From NCBI GenBank assembly GCA_026770585.1, contig MU646440.1, positions 712,867 through 729,038 on the forward strand: a stretch of 16,172 bases of DNA, written 5' to 3'. Made by a program: the position numbers and the translations under genes. Source of the stretch: Baffinella frigidus (Eukaryota > Cryptophyceae > Cryptomonadales > Baffinellaceae). Below are positions 12,356 to 16,172 of this stretch, piece by piece. The notes under the pieces were generated by a model. The model was not told the origin of the DNA, did not search any database, and was given only the letters and a program-made list of their open reading frames with translations. Each line of letters begins with the position of its first letter. Position 1 is the first letter of the stretch.

Positions 12356-15186
12356 TATATATATATACATCTATTTCCCGCTCTCCCTCTCTCTCTCTCT
12401 GACTCGCGCGCTCTCTCTCTCTCCAGGACGGCGACTCGGTCGAGTCAACGCTCCCCGACGAGGGCATCGTGCTCCTCACGCAGGAGTGGACCGAGCACGT
12501 GCAGAGCAGGGGCACGTGGGGCTGGTGGGGCTTCAACGCGGACCGCATCGAGCGCATCCTCGCCCTCGCCTCCGGCGCGCCGCTCCCGGGGGGGCTCCCG
12601 GGGGGGGGCGCAGCGGCAGGGCAGGGGAAGCGCGCCGGGGAGGAGGGCGAGGGCGCGGGGCTGAAACGGATGCGGCAAGGTGCGCCGGCGCCCGTGGACG
12701 TGGGGGCGAGCAGGGAGGCGAGCAGCGCGGGGGCGCCGGGGGCGCCGGGGGCGCCGGGGGCGCCGGGGGCGCCGGGGGCGCCGGGGGGGGGCGAGGCGAT
12801 TCCGGTGGTGCTCCCGCCTTCGCAGTTCCAGGAGAGGATGCGGGGGCTGTCCAACTGCTTCTTCAAGGTCCGATTTCATCTCGAAAGATAGCCGGATCAG
12901 TTGCCTAATTAGCGTTTTTGTTTCATTAGGAGGCATAATCGAATTTACTACACCTTAACTGTTTTCTCCTATTCAACCTCCTATTGAAGGGGAGCTGATT
13001 CAGTTTACTGCCGAGATGAGATTTACCATAGCACAAACCCCGCCCCTAAGACAGCACAAAGGTGGTTCCAATTAAACCTGTTTCCATGAGAAGTTCGGCA
13101 GATCCCGGCCTCTGCCGAATTTGTGATGGAAACAGGTTTGATTTGAATCGCTTTTGTGCTGTCTTGAGGGTGGGGTTTGTGCCATGGCAAATCTTCTCAG
13201 GGGTGGGTTTGTGCTATGGTCCCTGCAGCTGCTTGGTCGGGCCCTACTTTCTCCTTTCTAGCTCTGCCTGAAATTGATCAGGTCTCCTCAAAATGATGAG
13301 ACCGGGTGTTTGTCTGCCGGGTGTGTGGCAACGAATTCGTCAACTTTTGGCGTGAAAACGATCAGTCAACCCGACCCAGGCAGAGCTAGGCCTCCCGCCA
13401 TGCCAAATCTCATGTGGAAACACTTTTAATTTATAGACCCGGTTCAACGAAATTTACTACACAGAACGATCTTTATTAGTAACATTGAAGCAAACGTGTA
13501 GTAATTTTGATTGAATCCACGTTTATAACTTAAAAGTGTTTCCATATGAAATCGCCTTGTTCGCAGCTGGTGCTCCCCGCAACTGCTGGGCGGATACTCA
13601 GTTGGGTGCTTGGTCGGTTCTATGTTCTGTGCGGGGGGGGGGGGCAGTTTGGTGCTTGGGGGCGGTGGCTGAAGGAGATGGGGGGATTACAAATATATTT
13701 AAAAGATGTCAAATCGCTGAATCTTCAAATCAGACAACCTCAGTAAGAATGGAAGTTCAATCCGATTCGCAGGGGTGCCCGGTGGTGGTGACGCGTGCGG
13801 GAGAAAGTGTCAAAGGGGAGGTCATGGAGGAGCCGGTTGGTGCGAATGTCAAGGTCGTGCCTAAATCCTACGCCCTGAACCCTAAACCCTAAACCCTAAA
13901 CCATAAACCATAAACCCTAAACCCTAAACCATAACCCCTAAACCCTAAACCCTAAACCCTAAACCCTAAACCCCAAACCCTGAACCCTAAACCCCAAACC
14001 CTGAACCCTGAACTCTAAAACCTAAACCCTAGACCTGGACCCTAAACCCTGAACCAAAACCCTTCACCTTGCAAGGACTCTACCAAGCAGGCTGGGATCC
14101 AGACAGCGGGCTACGAAGGGATTTTCGGGCACTCAGTGCCCGAGTTTCCGTTACCTTATCCATAGAAACCCCCCTATGCCCCTACGGGGTGCCTACCGTA
14201 GGGTCGTAGGTCTTTTCGCTTAGGGGTTATTCAAAAATCCCTTCGAAGTCCGCTGTGTGGACTGGCACGCTGAGCAGGCACGCTGATCCGGGAACACGTA
14301 TTTTTCTTTTAAAAACTGGCAATGAAAATTACTACACAACGGGTCACGTCCGAAGCAATTGTGTGGTCATTTCCGTGCAGATGGTTGAAACGAAAAACAG
14401 GTAGTCCCCGGAGGGAAGCGCCCCCCCAGGGATCCATTTCCTGACTCGGGGGGCGTTTCACACAGGTACAACTCTCAAGTGGGGTCGAGGTGGAAGTGGC
14501 GATGGGCGACAGGGGCGGGGGGGTCCCGGGGGCGCTGGTGCTCGACGAGAAAGCGTGCGGGGCGTTTGCAGTGGGAAGGCACGCCCAGGTGCGCATCCTA
14601 CACCCTACATCCTAAACCCTACACCCTACACCCTACACCCTGCGCCATGCACCCTGCACCCTACACCCCACTTTTTCTTCACCTGATTTTCCAACACTTG
14701 GAGATTTTCCATCACTTCGAGATTTTGAAGCTAACACTTCTTCTGCTTCTTCTGCTTCTTCTGTCTTTTTTCTTATTCGCAGCCGAAAGATGTGTGGTGC
14801 AAACGTGTATGAGGCGTAAGACGGTCCCGCCTCGACAGGTGCGCTTCGACGACGACGTGTGGTACATCGGATGCATCGCCCGGTGACCCTCACCCCTAAA
14901 CCCTAACCCTAAACCCTAAACCCTAACCCTAAACCCTCAACCCTAACCCTAACCCTAAATCCTGAACCCTACACCCTACACCCTACACCCTACACCCTAC
15001 ACCCTACACCCCAAACCCTAAACCCTAAACCCTAAACTCTAACCCAGGGTCACGGCGAAAGCCGGGGGCAAGGTGGAGGTGACAGTGTTCTTCGAGGATG
15101 GGGAGGAGGCGACGCTGACGTGCCCGGACCCGGAGGAGAGCATCTTCCTCCTCCCTGCCAAGTGGAGCGACACCGTCGCCAACCAG
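9970..15186 (+). CDS. Gene 3 (3'-partial): bromodomain protein with two Tudor-like modules
   Basis: Gene-level model joining 9970-11142, 11314-11550, 12102-12206, 12427-12867, 13773-13853, 14466-14588, 14839-14882 and 15048-15186; about 781 residues so far, phases 0,0,0,0,0,0,2. Layout: a Gln/Ala-rich region with a 30-residue repeat (about 57-147), a bromodomain (about 163-260, with PDYLEKVKRPMDLGTV and acetyl-lysine-binding Asn 240 in LLFNAPG), Gly-rich linkers and basic stretches (RKKRQR, TKRDRK) that could serve as nuclear signals. Two tandem copies of a module follow, GCPV...GRHAQ then V(K/R)FDD..W(F/Y).G.I...FEDG...LL, the latter like a Tudor/Agenet-type chromatin reader fold. It is probably a nuclear histone-acetyl-lysine reader. 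Whether the modules bind methyl-lysine is not shown. The gene continues to the right. Confidence 0.8.
10138..10410 (+). repeat. 90-bp coding minisatellite, three units
   Basis: The same bases recur at 10191, 10281 and 10371 (LPAAAQQQVPLDDL in protein), a period of 90 bp or 30 residues, with a diverged half-unit at 10138-10190. Unit variation is low (Val to Ala, Ser to Ala), so copy number may vary between strains. Confidence 0.85.
11143..11313 (+). repeat. Gene 3 intron 1: almost entirely telomere-like repeat
   Basis: This 171-nt intron begins gtac then CTAAACCCTAAACCCTAAAC; repeats are perfect near the 5' splice site and become degenerate (ctcaact, cccgaaa) toward the acceptor ggtgcag. It is phase 0. 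Apart from the terminal bases it contains no other sequence. Confidence 0.85.
11314..11550 (+). CDS. Gene 3 exon 2: first module, N-terminal half
   Basis: 79 residues, phase 0 at both ends: MVGTKERFYLGCPVLLRDD, then GLVRAIVSGRL..TVRAKLVGDGRELHVE..., ending EACGVAAIGRHAQ|gttcgc. A beta-rich segment. Its paralogue is spread over exons 5 and 6 (GCPVVVTRAG...; EKACGAFAVGRHAQ). Confidence 0.8.
11569..11729 (+). mobile_element. Family A MITE-like element
   Basis: The ends are CCACACAGCGGGCTTCCAAG and CTTCGAAGTCCGCTGTGTGG, with GTTTCCGTTACCTTATCCG, CCTACCGTAGGGTCCTGGG and CGCTCAGGGGTTATTC in the same order as at 6491-6652. Confidence 0.85.
11881..12050. mobile_element. Family P inverted-repeat element, 42-bp core arms
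   Basis: 11905-11946 and 11985-12026 match at 41 of 42 positions as inverted repeats (GGGTAGTTA, GCCTACGGTATTGCCTACGG). Outer pairing extends imperfectly to about 11881 and 12050. The loop has GGTCCTAGG. A shorter relative is at 15215-15325. Confidence 0.85.
12102..12206 (+). CDS. Gene 3 exon 3: first Tudor-like strand set
   Basis: 35 residues, phase 0: VKFDDGTWFVGVISSVEQKA and a further stretch ending LQLRVLFE. The pattern V.FDDG.W..G.I......LFEDG is typical of Tudor/Agenet-like readers; the DG is supplied by the next exon. The donor GAG|gtctct opens directly into a CT microsatellite. Confidence 0.8.
12207..12426 (+). repeat. Gene 3 intron 3: microsatellite intron
   Basis: 220 nt consisting almost wholly of (CT)n, (GATA/TAGA)n and (TA)n tracts, from gtctctct at the donor to ctctccag at the acceptor. 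The pyrimidine repeat doubles as the polypyrimidine tract. The second module copy has no intron at this position. Confidence 0.9.
12427..12867 (+). CDS. Gene 3 exon 4: end of first Tudor-like module and linker
   Basis: 147 residues, phase 0: DGDSVESTLPDEGIVLLTQE completes the first module, then GTWGWWGFNADRIERILALA, a Gly/Glu-rich linker with GLKRMRQ, and a (GAP)6-7 run (12730-12786), ending SNCFFK|gtccga. The length of the GCGCCGGGG repeat is prone to error but keeps the frame in threes. Confidence 0.8.
12730..12786 (+). repeat. 9-bp coding minisatellite (Gly-Ala-Pro)n
   Basis: Six to seven units of GGGGCGCCG encode a (GAP)n linker between the two Tudor-like modules of gene 3. Confidence 0.9.
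12872..13022. mobile_element. Family D MITE-like element, copy 3
   Basis: TTTCATCTCGAAAGATAGCC at the left pairs with TTTACTGCCGAGATGAGAT at the right. It shares AATTAGCGTTTT, TTAGGAGG and CTCCTATTCAACCTCC with copies 1 and 2. It starts about 5 nt after a predicted 5' splice site. Confidence 0.85.
13026..13187. mobile_element. Family E inverted-repeat element
   Basis: Arms of about 58 nt (13030-13087 and 13128-13185) pair with about ten mismatches; motifs GCACAAACCCC, AAGACAGCACAAA, AAACCTGTTTCCAT. A central hairpin is TTCGGCAGA/TCTGCCGAA. A second copy of its right end (GGGTGGGTTTGTGCTATGG) follows at 13201-13219. Confidence 0.8.
13258..13389. mobile_element. Family F inverted-repeat element
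   Basis: The 13-bp perfect terminal repeats are CTAGCTCTGCCTG and CAGGCAGAGCTAG. The interior is not self-complementary apart from a short GGTCTC..GAGACC stem. Its termini resemble those at 8330-8488. Confidence 0.75.
13404..13552. mobile_element. Family G inverted-repeat element, copy 1
   Basis: TCATGTGGAAACACTTTTAA pairs with TTAAAAGTGTTTCCATATGA, and CGAAATTTACTACACAG with CGTGTAGTAATTTTG inside. AT-rich. Relatives at 15658-15804 and, decayed, at 14296-14400. Confidence 0.85.
13773..13853 (+). CDS. Gene 3 exon 5: second module begins
   Basis: 27 residues, phase 0 at both ends: GCPVVVTRAGESVKGEVMEE and seven more, matching the GCPVLLRDD..GLVRAIVSGRL part of exon 2. The acceptor is gattcgcag|GGG and the donor is GTCAAG|gtcgtg. 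The upstream open frame continues through the intron, so an earlier start cannot be excluded. Confidence 0.7.
13867..14055 (+). repeat. Telomere-like array (CCCTAAA)n, degenerate
   Basis: About 25 units of CCCTAAA with variants (CCATAAA, CCCTGAA, CCCCAAA). It begins 13 nt after the predicted 5' splice site of gene 3 intron 5 and decays toward the 3' side. Confidence 0.9.
14099..14260 (+). mobile_element. Family A MITE-like element
   Basis: The ends are CCAGACAGCGGGCTACGAAG and CTTCGAAGTCCGCTGTGTGG. The hairpin ACTCAGTGCCCGAGT, GTTACCTTATCC and CCTACCGTAGGGTCGTAGG occur in the same order as the other copies. Confidence 0.85.
14466..14588 (+). CDS. Gene 3 exon 6: second module, strand set
   Basis: 41 residues, phase 0: VQLSSGVEVEVAMGDRGGG and on to EKACGAFAVGRHAQ|gtgcgc. 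The ending matches EACGVAAIGRHAQ of exon 2, with the intron at the same codon boundary. The acceptor is tttcacacag|GTA. Confidence 0.8.
14589..14838 (+). repeat. Gene 3 intron 6: telomere-variant array, pyrimidine tract
   Basis: 250 nt. Starting about 6 nt from the donor, (CCCTACA)n-type repeats with variants run to about 14670. A TTC-rich segment follows, then TATGAGGCGTAAGACGGTCCCGCCTCG immediately before the acceptor gacag. Similar TATGAG..CCCGCCTC modules occur at about 7060-7096 and 7970-7997. Confidence 0.75.
14839..14882 (+). CDS. Gene 3 exon 7: second Tudor-like motif
   Basis: 14 residues plus two bases: VRFDDDVWYIGCIA, matching VKFDDGTWFVGVIS of exon 3. The donor is GCCCG|gtgacc (phase 2). 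The first module copy has no intron here. Confidence 0.75.
14883..15047 (+). repeat. Gene 3 intron 7: entirely telomere-like repeat
   Basis: 165 nt, from gtgaccctcacccctaaaccc to ctaaactctaacccag. All of it is CCCTAAA/CCCTAA/CCCTACA units, and even the acceptor CCCAG looks like a mutated unit. It is phase 2. Confidence 0.85.
15048..15186 (+). CDS. Gene 3 exon 8: end of second Tudor-like module
   Basis: One base completing an Arg codon, then 46 residues: VTAKAGGKVEVTVFFEDGEE and on to SIFLLPAKWSDTVANQ|gtaatg. It matches VLFEDGDSVESTLPDEGIVLLTQEW of exons 3-4. It ends in phase 0, so the gene continues. Confidence 0.8.
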
Positions 15187-15214
15187 GTAATGCCATAAGC
15201 CAACGGGAGCGGAC

Positions 15215-15325
15215 CCCTTAGCCTACGGTAGGAACCACCCCTCCTCCTACGACGTTTAAAACAAAAAGGTGTTTAAAAGTCGTAGGAGGGGGGCTCCTAC
15301 CGTAGGCAATACGTAGGCTCTAAGT
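15215..15325. mobile_element. Family P inverted-repeat element, copy 2
   Basis: CTTAGCCTACGGTAGGA pairs with TCCTACCGTAGGCAATACG, and CTCCTACGACGTTTAAAA with TTTAAAAGTCGTAGGAGG. It shares the CCTACGGTAGG stem with 11881-12050. It starts about 28 nt after a predicted 5' splice site. Confidence 0.8.
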
Positions 15326-15371
15326 ACCTCGCTGGCGTTAGCTTTTCAGATGACAGGTGCGTGTTTGGGCG

Positions 15372-15534
15372 CCTCACAGCGGGCTTCGAAGGGATTTTCG
15401 GGCTCTGAGAGCCCGAGTTTCCGTTACCTTATCCGTAGGAACCCCCCCTACGTCCCTACGGATTGCCAACCGTAGGGTCCTAGGTCTCATTGCTTAGGAG
15501 TTATTCGAAATCCCTTCGAAGTCCGCTGTGTTGG
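15372..15534 (+). mobile_element. Family A MITE-like element
   Basis: The ends are CCTCACAGCGGGCTTCGAAG and CTTCGAAGTCCGCTGTGTTGG. The internal order (hairpin CTCTGAGAGCCCGAG, GTTACCTTATCCGTAGG, CAACCGTAGGGTCCTAGG) matches the other copies. Confidence 0.85.
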
Positions 15535-15561
15535 TGGGTGAGAGTTGAGCGATGAAGTGAT

Positions 15562-15614
15562 GGAACCTGGATCGGGAGGACGCGGTTGGCTGCGCAGATG
15601 TCTTGGGAACCGAT
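15562..15614 (+). CDS. Candidate gene 3 exon (a), low confidence
   Basis: GGAACCTGGAT..GACGCGG reads GTWIGRTRLAAQMSWEP, resembling GTWMSATRFVSKLL at 15806 and, more weakly, GTWGWWGFNADRIERIL in exon 4, which follows the first Tudor-like module. A GTAGGG at 15615 could be the donor, starting a reversed telomere-like array. The acceptor is not clear, so this may be a decayed exon copy. Confidence 0.3.
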
Positions 15615-15645
15615 GTAGGGTGTAGGGTGTAGGGTGTAGGGTGTA
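15615..15645 (-). repeat. Reversed telomere-variant array (GTGTAGG)n
   Basis: Four units of GTAGGGT/GTGTAGG, the reverse complement of the (CCCTACA)n variant in intron 6. It abuts the candidate exon at 15562-15614. Confidence 0.8.
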
Positions 15646-15657
15646 GAGCTTGGGGTT

Positions 15658-15804
15658 TCATAGGGAAGCGGTTTCAATTTGAACCCACTGGATTCAATGA
15701 AAATTACTGCACGGATGCCTTAACATTACTGGTAGAACTCACTGCGTGTAGTAAATTGCATTTCCAGAAAGTTTGAAATTGAAACCGTTTTCCTATGAGA
15801 TTTA
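15658..15804. mobile_element. Family G inverted-repeat element, copy 2
   Basis: TTTCATAGGGAAGCGGTTTCAA pairs with TTGAAACCGTTTTCCTATGA; inner CAATGAAAATTACTGCAC with GCGTGTAGTAAATTGC. Its right end (CCTATGAGATTTAG) would supply the acceptor of the candidate exon at 15806. Confidence 0.8.
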
Positions 15805-15805
15805 G

Positions 15806-15849
15806 GGGAACCTGGATGAGCGCGACGCGGTTCGTGTCGAAGCTTCTGG
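15806..15849 (+). CDS. Candidate gene 3 exon (b), low confidence
   Basis: After gatttag, one base and then GTWMSATRFVSKLL, with a possible donor G|gtttag at 15850 directly before the reversed telomere-like array. The differences from copy (a) are conservative in this frame (Ile/Met, Leu/Phe, Ala/Val, Gln/Lys), which favours coding. The required phase does not match the phase-0 end of exon 8 unless another exon intervenes. Confidence 0.3.
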
Positions 15850-16018
15850 GTTTAGGGTGCAGGGTACAGGCTACAGGGTGCAGGGTTGAGGGTACAGGGT
15901 ACAGGGTTTAGGGCACAGGGTACAGAGTACAGGGTTTAGGGCACAGGGTACAGGGTACAAGGTGCAGGGTTCAGGGTACAGGGTTCATGGTGCAGGGTTC
16001 AGGGTACAGGGTACAGAA
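15847..16018 (-). repeat. Reversed telomere-like array
   Basis: GGGTTTAGGGTGCAGGGTAC-type units (TTTAGGG, TACAGGG, TGCAGGG, TTCAGGG), the reverse complement of the degenerate CCCTAAA arrays upstream. About 24 units of 7 bp. Confidence 0.85.
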
Positions 16019-16073
16019 ACTCGCATGGCGTCTCAACGCCCCTAGCAGGCATAGAGAGGTGTTGAGCGCGCAT

Positions 16074-16105
16074 ACCAGAGGTGATGAGCACGCATCACCT
16101 CTGGT
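16074..16105. repeat. Perfect 13-bp stem hairpin
   Basis: ACCAGAGGTGATG, loop AGCACG, CATCACCTCTGGT. It is not followed by a T run, so terminator-like behaviour is not suggested; it may be the remains of a small inverted-repeat element. Confidence 0.7.
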
Positions 16106-16120
16106 GGGTTTAGGGTCGCG

Positions 16121-16172
16121 GCCTACAGCCAGGGGGGGGGGGGGCTCAGCCTACAGCCAGGGGGGGGGGGGG
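16121..16172. repeat. Tandem CCTACAGCCAGG plus poly-G at window edge
   Basis: GCCTACAGCCAGG followed by a G run occurs at 16121-16143 and again at 16149-16172. The second runs off the window. An assembly artefact at a homopolymer is possible. Confidence 0.7.

Larger units (their letters stand above)
12868..13772 (+). other. Gene 3 intron 4 (905 nt): four inverted-repeat elements in series
   Basis: From gtccga to gattcgcag. Elements at 12872-13022, 13026-13187, 13258-13389 and 13404-13552 occupy about two thirds of the intron with spacers of about 4 to 70 nt. The rest (13553-13772) has a G run at 13629-13642 but no recognised structure. Confidence 0.75.
13854..14465 (+). other. Gene 3 intron 5: telomere-like array then family A element
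   Basis: 612 nt. A telomere-like array fills 13867-14055 close to the donor, a family A element is at 14099-14260, and a decayed family G-like segment (CAATGAAAATTACTACACAAC ... GTGTGGTCATTTCC) lies at about 14296-14400. The acceptor is tcacacag. The first module copy has no intron here. Confidence 0.75.
15187..16172 (+). other. Gene 3 downstream intron(s) to window end
   Basis: After the donor gtaatg this region holds a family P element (15215-15325), family A (15372-15534), family G copy 2 (15658-15804), reversed telomere-like arrays (15615-15645, 15847-16018), a 13-bp stem hairpin (16074-16105) and two copies of CCTACAGCCAGG followed by G runs at the edge. Two short related segments (15562-15614, 15806-15849) may be exons and are listed separately. 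Confidence 0.55.

Noticed and set aside
14479-14886. Plus-strand open frame rich in Tyr/His/Pro repeats
   Set aside because: It is the translation of the CCCTACA array and TTC tract in gene 3 intron 6, in a different frame from the supported exon.
11143-16018. Chromosome end or subtelomere
   Set aside because: The CCCTAAA arrays are interrupted, degenerate, lie between exons of one gene, and occur in both orientations. They are internal repeats, though a subtelomeric neighbourhood cannot be excluded.
1-16172. Autonomous transposon or viral gene
   Set aside because: No transposase, reverse transcriptase, integrase or capsid motif was seen on either strand; all the elements are non-coding.

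Overview
The window is eukaryotic nuclear DNA: three spliced genes with GT-AG introns, carried on sequence packed with short non-autonomous inverted-repeat elements. It is probably from a photosynthetic alga with a secondary, red-type plastid. The evidence is a plant/alga-type telomere-like repeat (CCCTAAA / TTTAGGG), GC-rich exons, and one protein (minus-strand gene) whose N-terminus reads as a signal peptide followed by a Phe-led transit peptide, the bipartite targeting form of stramenopile, haptophyte, cryptophyte and dinoflagellate plastids. I cannot name the species. The exon models were made by eye from codon sense, splice dinucleotides, intron-phase agreement and protein similarity; no transcript data were available.

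Layout. (1) Plus strand, about 259-4778: a gene entering from the left, six visible small exons (39 to 293 nt), encoding a coiled-coil region followed by an acidic, low-complexity C-terminus of unknown function. (2) Minus strand, 9492 down to 5278: a six-exon gene for a predicted 359-residue plastid-targeted protein with the fold pattern of indole-3-glycerol-phosphate synthase (TrpC) but with most catalytic residues replaced. Genes 1 and 2 converge, with about 500 bp between their stops. (3) Plus strand, 9970 to beyond 15186: a divergently oriented gene for a chromatin-reader-like protein with a 30-residue Gln/Ala repeat, a bromodomain, basic stretches, and two tandem copies of a Tudor-like module. 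It continues past the last certain exon and probably beyond the window.

Introns and spacers hold at least nine groups of hairpin-forming MITE-like elements. Several groups with unrelated ends share the same palindromic core (CCTACNGTAGG with CCTAGG). Elements often lie within 5 to 30 nt of a splice site, and one intron holds four nearly back to back. In gene 3 only, telomere-like arrays begin within a few bases of the 5' splice site, and two introns (171 and 165 nt) are almost entirely such repeat. The two Tudor-like copies share one intron position and differ at others, so introns appear to have been gained or lost after the domain duplication.

The most unusual signals are the telomere-repeat introns, the core shared across element families, the 82-bp foldback that carries a copy of a nearby exon-intron boundary, and the apparent plastid TrpC-fold pseudoenzyme. 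I found no tRNA, rRNA, CRISPR array or transposase gene.
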